Shown piece after piece: positions 1-5,878 of a stretch of DNA of 6,457 nucleotides (positions are counted from its first letter, which is position 1; each line of letters starts with the position of its first letter). The stretch is taken from positions 1-6,457 of the forward strand of contig JAFGFQ010000080.1 in assembly GCA_016930995.1 (NCBI GenBank). The letters are read 5' to 3'. The position numbers and the translations under genes were made by a program. This DNA is from Thermoplasmatota archaeon (GTDB lineage: Archaea > Thermoplasmatota > E2 > DHVEG-1). The notes below the pieces were generated by a model. It was given only the letters and a program-made list of their open reading frames with translations. It was not told the DNA's origin and did no database searches.

Positions 1-8
1 AGAAGAGG

Positions 9-827
9 CTAGGTTTCTACGGGGTATCCTGCGTCAACCCAGGCTCGATAATTCCCTTCTAATCGATAGACATAGGGAAAACCGGCGTTTACCAATGCCT
101 GAGCACTTGCGGTGGAAGGGGGATCGGTGTGACAGTAGACAAGATAGGTAAGGTTTTTGTCAAGAGTAGGTATCGTCTCGTTTAATGTCCCATCAGCCCA
201 GACGTAATTGACGGCACCAGGGAGATGCCCAGAGCTGTAGATATTAAGACCAACCACATCAATGATGAGGTCAAATGTCCCATTTTCATATAAGCTGTAT
301 GCTTCGGCAGGTGGTATATCCATATAGGTTGGTTTGAGATTAACCATGAAAAAGAACACCAGCCAACAGAGCTGTGAGGAGCGAAAGAAGACTTCTGATG
401 TGCTGACCGAGGCATTAAAATAGAACAACCCAAGCCCAAAAGGACTCGAAGTTTGCTTTTTTAAAGGACGTAATGGGATAGTCACCAGCTCATTGGCACC
501 AAGTTCATCAATGACCCCAAATCGTATCTGGTCTTTGTAAATAAGTCCGGTTCCAGAAATCTGTGGTTTTGCCCGAAAGCTCCATTGGACGTCTTGATAG
601 GTCTCATTTCCGTTGTTTTGTATTTCAATATTCACTCCTAGGGAAAGCGGTGCTTTTGAAAAGGAAATGGTAATGTCATCTTCTGATTGGAGTGTTGACT
701 GTGGTTGATTATCATTTTTCATTTCAATGGTATAATCGTTTAATTGGTCAGATATCGCTGCCCCTACAACGACGAAGCTTGATAACACTAGCATTATTGC
801 TAAGAATATTGCATATCTTTTTTTCAT
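9..827 (-). CDS. Exported/membrane-anchored rhodanese-domain protein with N-terminal Ig-like domain
   Basis: This 272-residue protein probably handles sulfur or another anion at the membrane; the substrate is unknown. Residues 1-27 form a signal peptide or anchor (KKR, then a hydrophobic stretch). Residues about 52-146 are a beta-rich Ig-like domain with an LG..I.I.N.G motif and a conserved W82. Residues about 147-164 are a short hydrophobic segment (LCWLVFFFMV) that could be a second membrane span. Residues about 168-272 are a rhodanese domain: the IDV strand, the GHLPGA motif (200-205), catalytic-position C232 in CHTDPPST, and a C-terminal YRLEGNYRAW helix. The loop keeps the six-residue rhodanese length but lacks both arginines of CRxGxR. 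If the middle span is real, the rhodanese domain lies in the cytoplasm; if not, it is secreted. The ATG start is supported by GGGGAGT (complement of 834-840) with about 7 bases of spacing. The Ig-like domain resembles the N-terminal domain of the sugar dehydrogenase at 2047-3639. Rhodanese assignment is firm; the role is open. Confidence 0.85.
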   Translation of the reverse strand: MKKRYAIFLAIMLVLSSFVVVGAAISDQLNDYTIEMKNDNQPQSTLQSEDDITISFSKAPLSLGVNIEIQNNGNETYQDVQWSFRAKPQISGTGLIYKDQIRFGVIDELGANELVTIPLRPLKKQTSSPFGLGLFYFNASVSTSEVFFRSSQLCWLVFFFMVNLKPTYMDIPPAEAYSLYENGTFDLIIDVVGLNIYSSGHLPGAVNYVWADGTLNETIPTLDKNLTYLVYCHTDPPSTASAQALVNAGFPYVYRLEGNYRAWVDAGYPVET

Positions 828-897
828 GGTTTTACTCCCCTTTTTATTTAAATGATGATATTTTGGAGATAACTCCTATATTTTAGAAATAAAACAT

Positions 898-936
898 CTC
901 TTTAAATAAATTATACAAAAGGTATTTAAATATATT
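898..936 (-). promoter_or_regulatory. Candidate promoter of the rhodanese gene
   Basis: Two minus-strand TATA-like elements lie upstream of the rhodanese gene: one in the TTTATTTAAAG context near 898-910 and one in the ATATATTTAAATA context near 924-936. Either would give a leader of tens of bases that includes the GGGGAGT ribosome-binding site. The 151-base gap to the upstream prenyltransferase gene and these elements suggest the gene has its own promoter. The whole gap is very AT-rich, so which box is used cannot be decided. No other feature is seen in 828-978. Confidence 0.35.
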
Positions 937-978
937 CCCTTGAAATATGCGACACAATCAATATTTCAATTTTTTCAG

Positions 979-1887
979 TTAAATAAAAAGGGATGTCATA
1001 ATAAGAAACGATGAAAGAAAGCCAGCTATCGCATTTCGTATCGCGTATTTTGTTGCGACATCCTGTGAAACAGTTTTTTTTATAACTGAGAGAAATGAGA
1101 AAGCCAAGGGGAGAAATGCAAGAACGGTAATCACCCATGGATTGATGATATCATTAAACCAGCCAAAAACTGCCAGGATAAAAAAATAAAGAAAAGTAAC
1201 CAGATACAGTAAAAAAATTGTGATAAACGAAAAATACCGCCCCTTCATAACGACGAGATTTCGTTTCCCCCCATGGATATCTGCTTCCCTGTCAGGTATC
1301 TCAAAATTCAGTATCACCGTTAGACCAAGGAACCCAAAGGGGATTGCAAAAATGAGTAGATGAGATGTGATAGTTCCAGTCAGGATAAGATACCCCCATC
1401 CAGGGAACATGATTCCTGCGAGCAGGTGAGGGATTTCACCAAGACCTCTATAAACAAGACGAAGTGGTGGTGCAGTGTAAAACCAGCAAAAAAAAACTGC
1501 AACACCAATATATCCTAGGACCCAAAGAGGTAGTGAAGCGACAACGATAAACAAACCTGTTAAGATGAGGGCGAGAATAAACATCGTGACTGATGCCCAT
1601 TTTGCAAATGGGAGGAGTTTCGGATATTCAAGTAAGACTCCACTCCCGCCAGAGAAACCAAATTGTCTGTTGTGTTTATCTGCCTCGTAATCATAATAAT
1701 CGTTAGCAAAGGACGCCGCTATCTCAATGATAAGTAAAATACTAAAACCCCAGAAGAAATTAACGAGGGAAAAGTCAACACCAGAACGAACAGCGAACAG
1801 GACACCGATAAGGAAAATTGGTATCACTGCCAGAACAATTGGCATCCGAGCTAATTTTACTATCTGCCATAGGTAAATGAGTTTCAC
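979..1887 (-). CDS. UbiA-family prenyltransferase, MenA-like
   Basis: This 302-residue integral membrane protein transfers a polyprenyl chain from a diphosphate donor to an acceptor, most likely an aromatic ring in quinone synthesis. The two Asp-rich motifs of the family are intact: NDYYDYEAD at 62-70, and DREAD at 199-203 followed by GGKRN at 206-210, which bind Mg-diphosphate. Residues 76-84 (FGFSGGSGV) and YTAPPLRLVYRGLGE (137-151) resemble 1,4-dihydroxy-2-naphthoate prenyltransferases (MenA) more than lipid-forming or lycopene-elongating members. About eight or nine hydrophobic segments fill the rest, and the length is normal. The start is GTG at 1887, chosen because GGGGAG (complement of 1896-1901) sits 8 bases upstream and no in-frame ATG fits better. 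It is divergent from the sugar dehydrogenase gene, with which it shares a symmetric promoter region. No other menaquinone gene is in view, so the acceptor is inferred and no gene symbol is given. Confidence 0.88.
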   Translation of the reverse strand: MKLIYLWQIVKLARMPIVLAVIPIFLIGVLFAVRSGVDFSLVNFFWGFSILLIIEIAASFANDYYDYEADKHNRQFGFSGGSGVLLEYPKLLPFAKWASVTMFILALILTGLFIVVASLPLWVLGYIGVAVFFCWFYTAPPLRLVYRGLGEIPHLLAGIMFPGWGYLILTGTITSHLLIFAIPFGFLGLTVILNFEIPDREADIHGGKRNLVVMKGRYFSFITIFLLYLVTFLYFFILAVFGWFNDIINPWVITVLAFLPLAFSFLSVIKKTVSQDVATKYAIRNAIAGFLSSFLIMTSLFI

Positions 1888-1928
1888 TACGATGACTCCC
1901 CGGGATTACCTATTAACCAAAGTTCTGT

Positions 1929-1940
1929 GGTATATAAATC
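1929..1940 (-). promoter_or_regulatory. TATA box of the prenyltransferase gene
   Basis: On the minus strand this reads GATTTATATACC, a good archaeal TATA box. Initiation about 25-27 bases downstream would fall near 1908, giving a leader of about 20 bases that still contains the GGGGAG site at 1896-1901. The motif AACCTCAA lies immediately upstream and mirrors the opposite promoter. Confidence 0.6.
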
Positions 1941-1993
1941 TTGAGGTTATCAAAAATAAATTTCATTTTTTTTATTTATTTGTATAACCACAA
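1941..1993. repeat. Imperfect inverted repeat between divergent TATA boxes (candidate operator)
   Basis: The left arm, 1941-1961, starts TTGAGGTTAT and continues into an A-rich tract. The right arm, 1974-1993, ends ATAACCACAA, whose reverse complement is TTGTGGTTAT, a 9 of 10 match to the left arm. The inner A/T parts of the arms also pair, with a small indel. A T-rich spacer of 12 bases separates the arms. The repeat fills exactly the space between the minus-strand TATA box (1929-1940) and the plus-strand one (1995-2004), so the symmetry effectively includes both core promoters. It could bind a dimeric regulator, or reflect two copies of an upstream promoter element. Confidence 0.5.
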
Positions 1994-1994
1994 T

Positions 1995-2004
1995 CTTTAT
2001 ATGG
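1995..2004 (+). promoter_or_regulatory. TATA box of the sugar dehydrogenase operon
   Basis: CTTTATATGG is a typical archaeal TATA element. Initiation 25-27 bases further on would fall near 2025, about 20 bases before the proposed ATT start at 2047, leaving room for the AAGGAGGT site. AACCACAA lies just upstream. Confidence 0.6.
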
Positions 2005-2032
2005 TATTTCTTATCTATGTAATGACCAATTG

Positions 2033-2040
2033 AAGGAGGT
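2033..2040 (+). promoter_or_regulatory. Strong Shine-Dalgarno site that argues for an ATT start
   Basis: AAGGAGGT is a near-perfect ribosome-binding site. It lies 6 bases before an in-frame ATT at 2047 (another ATT is at 2044) but 24 bases before the first conventional start, GTG at 2065. Normal spacing favours ATT. Confidence 0.65.
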
Positions 2041-2046
2041 TATATT

Positions 2047-3639
2047 ATTCGAAGAAAAAATATTGTGATACTATGCTGTGTAATGTTCTTGGTCCCAAGT
2101 CTATATGCAACTGGTGTACCCATAGACAATAGAAGAGAAGTGAGTTCTTTACCATCGCTAGCCATTGAAGTGGAGGCGATCACAGGAGGTTTGGGTATCT
2201 ATGCCGTGATCCGTAACCAGGGACTAGTGAATTTGACGAATATATCATGGAAGATCGACCTTGATGGTGGTCTTGTAATTATAGGTAAAAAAACGGAAGG
2301 GACGATTTCTTTAATACGTCCAGGAAACGTGTTGGGAATTAAAGTCCCCTTTGTGTTTGGTTTTGGGAAGACATCTATTACTGTCACTGCTAATGCATCA
2401 GAAGGCATCGAGGATGTAAGAACATCTCGGGCACGTCTGCGTGGTCTATTTGCCCAGCTTATCCCTGGTGATAGCAATGCACTGACTGCGACATTACAAT
2501 TGATTGCCGCAGGCATGAAAGCGCCAACAATGCTTACCGTTGCGGGTGATGGAACAAACCGCCTCTTTGTGGCAGACCAACCGGGAATCATTTATATCAT
2601 TGACGATGGGGAAGTCCAATATTCGCCACCTTTTTTGGATCTGACAAGCAAGATGGTCAAGCTCAACTTACTCTATGATGAACGAGGTCTGCTTGGTCTT
2701 GCGTTTCATCCAGAGTATGAGACCAACGGTCGGTTCTTCGTATACTATAGCGGACCAAAAACTGCAGAAGGGATAGACCATGAAAGCATCATCGCAGAGT
2801 ACACGGTCTCAGCTGAGGATCCCAACATCGCTGATCCGTCATCAGAGAACATCATCCTTCGTATCGACCAACCAGAGGCAAACCACAACGGCGGTCAGCT
2901 GGCATTCGGACCGGATGGATATTTATATATCGGTGTGGGCGATGGCGGCGGAGCTGGTGATATGCATGCAGACATCGGGAATGGACAGAATACCAGTACG
3001 CTCCTTGGAAAAATCCTTCGGATTGATGTTGATGGAGATACACCATATGCTATTCCACCAGACAATCCTTTCGTCGGAACCGAGGGCCTTGACGAGATCT
3101 ATGCATATGGATTCCGCAACCCATATCGATTCTCATTTGATCAGCTCACCGGAGCGCTGTATGTTGCGGACGTGGGCCAGGACGAATGGGAAGAAATCGA
3201 TGTTGTGGAAAGTGGAGGGAACTATGGATGGCGTATCCTTGAGGGGACGCACCCCTATGACCCTGAGTTAGCAGAATATCTAAACATCAGCATCGAGACG
3301 CTTAAGCCTCCGATCCATGAGTACAGTCATTTCGTAGGACGTTCGATTATCGGAGGGCATGTCTATAGAGGTAACCAGTCCTCGTCTCTCATAGGATTAT
3401 ATGTCTTCGGTGACTGGAGCACACAGTTTACAAAACCCGATGGGAAACTGTACTATCTTGCTGAGACCGAGCCAGGTGTATGGGAACGATTCGAATTTTC
3501 TTTGGCCAATGAGAAACCTTTGAAACGGTTCGTCTTTGGTTTTGGTGAAGACGAAAACGGGGAAATCTATGTCGTGACGACACGGTTCATTGGATCATTC
3601 TTACGATCCGGGGAGATTTGGCATCTAACGGTTGAATAG
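2047..3639 (+). CDS. Secreted PQQ-dependent sugar dehydrogenase family protein with N-terminal Ig-like domain
   Basis: This is a member of the glucose/sorbosone dehydrogenase family (soluble aldose dehydrogenases, six-bladed beta-propeller, PQQ and calcium as cofactors), expected to oxidise sugars outside the cell. Numbering is from ATT at 2047 (530 residues). Residues 1-20 are a signal peptide with RRK then a hydrophobic core ending SLYA. Residues 38-134 are an Ig-like domain. From about 160 comes the propeller: GLLGLAFHP, NHNGGQLAFGPDG (279-291; H280 aligns with the family's catalytic base), GDGGG, GKILRIDVDG, YGFRNPYRFSFD (354-365), ADVGQDEWEEID and GGNYGW. The usual conventional start would be GTG at 2065, but that loses RRK and leaves the strong ribosome-binding site 24 bases away. 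It heads an operon with the small gene at 3652. The propeller coding region looks richer in G+C than the N-terminal part. No PQQ synthesis gene is in view, so cofactor and substrate are family inferences. Confidence 0.88.
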   Translation: MRRKNIVILCCVMFLVPSLYATGVPIDNRREVSSLPSLAIEVEAITGGLGIYAVIRNQGLVNLTNISWKIDLDGGLVIIGKKTEGTISLIRPGNVLGIKVPFVFGFGKTSITVTANASEGIEDVRTSRARLRGLFAQLIPGDSNALTATLQLIAAGMKAPTMLTVAGDGTNRLFVADQPGIIYIIDDGEVQYSPPFLDLTSKMVKLNLLYDERGLLGLAFHPEYETNGRFFVYYSGPKTAEGIDHESIIAEYTVSAEDPNIADPSSENIILRIDQPEANHNGGQLAFGPDGYLYIGVGDGGGAGDMHADIGNGQNTSTLLGKILRIDVDGDTPYAIPPDNPFVGTEGLDEIYAYGFRNPYRFSFDQLTGALYVADVGQDEWEEIDVVESGGNYGWRILEGTHPYDPELAEYLNISIETLKPPIHEYSHFVGRSIIGGHVYRGNQSSSLIGLYVFGDWSTQFTKPDGKLYYLAETEPGVWERFEFSLANEKPLKRFVFGFGEDENGEIYVVTTRFIGSFLRSGEIWHLTVE

Positions 3640-3651
3640 GAGAATGTGAAT

Positions 3652-3999
3652 ATGAAATATAGAACGTATACGTTGTTTGTAATCATGCTTCTCATCGGAG
3701 CTCTGATGGTAAGCATGCAGGCAGCCGCCCATAACCCACGGTACATGAAACTTGACTATGAACCTGACACCCTGCAGGTGTTAATCCTGCATTTCTCTTT
3801 AGCCCCCAAAGTCCATTATGTGTACAAAGTGGACATTGAAAAAAATGGGGAGCTATACACCAGTGAATCGTATACAAATCAACAACGGTTCATCTTTTTC
3901 CGCTATTCCTATAATGTGACGGCGATGAGCGGTGATGAGTTGACCGTCACTGCATATTGCAGTTTGTTTGGAAAACTGACCAAATCGATAACAGTCTAA
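3652..3999 (+). CDS. Small secreted protein with superoxide-reductase-like His/Cys features
   Basis: This 115-residue protein is not confidently assigned to a family. Residues 1-26 are a clear signal peptide ending MQAAA, so cleavage there would leave H27 as the mature N-terminus. The rest is a beta-rich domain of about 89 residues: HNPRYM (27-32), H47, HYVYKVDIEKNG (55-66), YSYNVTA (85-91) and AYCSLFG (101-107). The order H..HY(V/I)..I...NG....A.YC..xG recalls the superoxide reductase/desulfoferrodoxin domain, where His residues and the Cys bind iron, but the His of the usual CNxHG is F106 here. ATG at 3652 is preferred over GTG at 3646 because AGGAG (3638-3642) is then 9 bases away rather than 3. 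That site overlaps the stop codon of the dehydrogenase gene, so the two are very likely cotranscribed and translationally coupled. The product may be an electron-transfer, metal-binding or accessory partner of the dehydrogenase; this is speculative. Confidence 0.75.
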   Translation: MKYRTYTLFVIMLLIGALMVSMQAAAHNPRYMKLDYEPDTLQVLILHFSLAPKVHYVYKVDIEKNGELYTSESYTNQQRFIFFRYSYNVTAMSGDELTVTAYCSLFGKLTKSITV

Positions 4000-4021
4000 G
4001 AAATAGAAAAGCGGAAATTCC
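4000..4021 (-). terminator. Possible terminator of crtZ in the convergent gap
   Basis: The 36-base gap between two convergent stop codons holds, on the minus strand, the small palindrome GGAATTTCC (4013-4021) followed by the T-rich tract TTTTCTATTT. Archaeal termination depends mainly on T-rich tracts, so this fits the end of the crtZ transcript. No comparable T tract ends the plus-strand operon within the gap. The element is weak. Confidence 0.3.
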
Positions 4022-4035
4022 AATCGGTCTGACGC

Positions 4036-4503
4036 TTAATTACCCTCAGGCAACGCGTACTTCCTACTTGCATAGAGAAATCCAAAGCAGATCCCTTCAT
4101 GCGCCGTGCTTTTTTGATGATGGACTGAGTGAGCATATAAAACGCGTTTGAGGTATTTGCTTTTCGGTCGGTATTTTATTTTTACGCGCCGGTGGAAGAA
4201 GATATCATGAACCAAGAAGTACCCAGCGCCGTACATCGCCACCCCGATGCCAAGGAAAAGGCGTATATCAAAACCTCCGAAGAAGCCGGTGAAAATAAGG
4301 ATGATTGAAAGTCCAGCGAAGAACAAACCGAAGACATCGTTTTTTTCAAAACGTTTCTTTGTATATCGATGATGGTCCTCATGGAGGAACCATCCAAACC
4401 CATGCATGACATATTTGTGAAGGAACCAGGCGACTCCTTCCATGAATAGAAACGTCAGTAGCATGACGAAGATATAGATGATGAGAAGTGTTGTATCTAG
4501 CAC
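4036..4503 (-). CDS. crtZ: Beta-carotene hydroxylase (CrtZ), di-iron membrane hydroxylase
   Basis: This 155-residue enzyme is expected to hydroxylate the beta-rings of beta-carotene to give zeaxanthin, using O2 and a di-iron centre. The family's histidine boxes are complete: HKYVMH (29-34), HEDHH (41-45), HDIFFH (99-104) and HSVHH (125-129), with a further H135. Four hydrophobic stretches (about 5-22, 57-75, 80-98 and a short final part) match the bacterial CrtZ layout and length. The start is GTG at 4503, supported by GAGGT (complement of 4510-4514) 6 bases upstream; the in-frame ATGs at codons 14 and 21 would remove the first membrane segment. It stands alone: no crtB, crtI or crtY is in the window. 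It converges on the dehydrogenase operon and diverges from the LEA2-domain gene. Other fatty-acid-hydroxylase-superfamily substrates are possible but less likely given the CrtZ-like box spacing. Confidence 0.88.
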   Translation of the reverse strand: MLDTTLLIIYIFVMLLTFLFMEGVAWFLHKYVMHGFGWFLHEDHHRYTKKRFEKNDVFGLFFAGLSIILIFTGFFGGFDIRLFLGIGVAMYGAGYFLVHDIFFHRRVKIKYRPKSKYLKRVLYAHSVHHQKSTAHEGICFGFLYASRKYALPEGN

Positions 4504-4535
4504 GGAGAAACCTCAGCAGCCAAAATTAACACTCC

Positions 4536-4550
4536 GTTATATACTTTTTG
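4536..4550 (-). promoter_or_regulatory. Promoter of crtZ
   Basis: The minus strand reads CAAAAAGTATATAAC: an A-rich BRE-like stretch followed by a TATA box (4536-4544). Initiation about 25-27 bases downstream falls near 4514, giving a very short leader that begins at about the GAGGT ribosome-binding site (4510-4514). Confidence 0.55.
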
Positions 4551-4596
4551 GCTCTTCAGAAGAAAAAATAAGCATCATAAATATTATATATGAACC

Positions 4597-4609
4597 TCTA
4601 TAATATATT
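4597..4609 (+). promoter_or_regulatory. Candidate TATA box of the LEA2-domain gene
   Basis: TCTATAATATATT lies about 45 bases before the ATG at 4649, so initiation near 4628 would leave a leader of about 20 bases containing GCAGGA (4637-4642). AACCTC directly precedes it. A second AT-rich candidate, TATTATATAT, lies at 4582-4591, so the choice is uncertain. The whole divergent region 4504-4648 is AT-rich and holds no gene. Confidence 0.4.
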
Positions 4610-4648
4610 GTATACTTCTTTAAAAGTCGTTATAGTGCAGGAACGGAT

Positions 4649-5878
4649 ATGGAAAGAAAAATCTCCCTGGGTGTTCTTCTGCTTGGTATCCTTATTATAA
4701 TAAATGCAGTCATTGGGGGAGTGCTTGTCTTTTTTATCCAGGACATTAGGGAACCTGAAATAGATGTGGAGTTCAACCTCTCACAGATAACTACCGATGA
4801 CTTACGATTCACAGCAAAAATCTCCATGACGAATAATAATCAGTATGATTTAGTGATAAAAAACCTCAATATCGTAGGAAAAACACCTGATGGGGACATA
4901 ATCTTGGACGTGCGTTTCGTCGGAGGTTCAATCCCTGCTCGACAGCAGAGAGTCTTTGTAACCAATGAAACCCTTGCGTTTTCCGGGGATCTCTCCTCGA
5001 AGATCTATAGTTCTATTCAGGGGATATTCGGATTGAACTTCGCTGGGATTTTTGAGAAAACCATCCCATTTCACATCAATATCACTGCCTCATTCCAAGA
5101 CCTCTTTAAGAATATCTCCTCACCAAGACTCAGCATCACAGCAGAAGTCACCGAGATAACTGAAAATGGGGTGCTGTTTCAAGGGAGTGTACGGGTAAAT
5201 AATCCAAATCTTTTTGAAATGTCACTGGAGAATTTTACAACCCGCGTCGAAACAGAGAAAGGAGAACAGGTTGGAGAACTTTCACAGATACAAGGGATCA
5301 TCCACGCGAATGGAACAACTGATTTCCCCCTCAATGGCACTCTCTTCTACGAAGCCTTAAACGCGAAGACATTGAACCTTATCGTCGCTGGAAACGCAGG
5401 CGTTCATCTTATGGGCATCGATGAATCCCTTGCTCTGTCAGCTTCCACCCAGCTCCTGGTCCCTGATATCAAAGAATTGCTTTTCCAGAACGAGTCATTA
5501 GGCATTACTCTTTCTCTTGAGGCGAAGATACGTCTTCGGGGGTTTCTGACAACCATAGGATTAACGCTCTCCAATCCAAGTAAAATCCCCTTACAAGCCC
5601 ACGACCTCATCTGTAGCATCTATGGACTCACCGGAGAAAATAAAAAATTGATCGCTCAAAAACCCATGGAACCCTCGATGCTTGAACCAGAAAAACAGGA
5701 TTTCCTTGAAACACAGATTCTTCTTCCGTACCTAAAGTTGGTGACCGCGGGTACCCGAAAACTGTTCCCCGACTGGTTTGTTATCAGACTCCAAGGGAAT
5801 TTTTCGATTGCAGGGGTGAATCAATCAATCCCGGTCTCAATTGATGCGACCATCAGCCCACGCCTTATTGGTTTGTAA
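4649..5878 (+). CDS. Membrane-anchored protein with three tandem LEA2/WHy-like domains
   Basis: This 409-residue protein has a single N-terminal membrane anchor (residues about 6-30, preceded by MERK) and a large outside part. That part reads as three repeats of the LEA type 2/WHy fold. Each has a beta strand leading to a conserved N(N/P)x motif and a strand pair: domain 1 at about 37-149 (ISMTNNNQYDL, N62-N64), domain 2 at about 159-271 (VRVNNPNLFEM, N184-P186), domain 3 at about 285-403 (LTLSNPSKIPL, N309-P310). The end is RLIGL with no C-terminal anchor. LEA2/WHy domains in plants and bacteria are linked to desiccation or stress protection; in archaea the role is mostly unknown, so a function as a cell-surface or stress protein is inference. 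ATG at 4649 has a modest AGGA site 6 bases upstream. Its stop is 39 bases before the SOUL gene, which has its own promoter, so the two need not form an operon. Numerous N-x-S/T sequons are compatible with surface glycosylation. Confidence 0.75.
   Translation: MERKISLGVLLLGILIIINAVIGGVLVFFIQDIREPEIDVEFNLSQITTDDLRFTAKISMTNNNQYDLVIKNLNIVGKTPDGDIILDVRFVGGSIPARQQRVFVTNETLAFSGDLSSKIYSSIQGIFGLNFAGIFEKTIPFHINITASFQDLFKNISSPRLSITAEVTEITENGVLFQGSVRVNNPNLFEMSLENFTTRVETEKGEQVGELSQIQGIIHANGTTDFPLNGTLFYEALNAKTLNLIVAGNAGVHLMGIDESLALSASTQLLVPDIKELLFQNESLGITLSLEAKIRLRGFLTTIGLTLSNPSKIPLQAHDLICSIYGLTGENKKLIAQKPMEPSMLEPEKQDFLETQILLPYLKLVTAGTRKLFPDWFVIRLQGNFSIAGVNQSIPVSIDATISPRLIGL

Noticed and set aside
857..890. 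GGAG-ATAA-CTCC mini-hairpin and a repeated TATATTTT(G/A)GA upstream of the rhodanese gene
   Set aside because: The stem is only four pairs and the repeat is made of AT-rich words expected by chance in this region.
926..1138. Open frames of 60-160 codons overlapping the main genes on either strand, for example 692-886, 2199-2591, 2780-3271 and 5993-6289
   Set aside because: They lie inside well-supported genes in other frames, have biased unnatural compositions (rich in S, R, H, C) and lack ribosome-binding sites.
979..1887. Prenyltransferase as a lycopene elongase or geranylgeranylglyceryl phosphate synthase, suggested by the nearby crtZ
   Set aside because: The GGSGV and YRGLGE segments resemble MenA-type enzymes more closely; carotenoid context alone is not enough.
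3730..3999. Copper histidine-brace protein (CopC or LPMO type) suggested by the possible N-terminal His
   Set aside because: The partner histidines and flanking motifs of those families are not recognisable; the superoxide-reductase-like pattern fits somewhat better.
4107..4116. T run (4110-4115) as terminator of the dehydrogenase operon
   Set aside because: It lies about 110 bases past the stop codon, inside crtZ, and may simply be coding sequence of crtZ read on the other strand.
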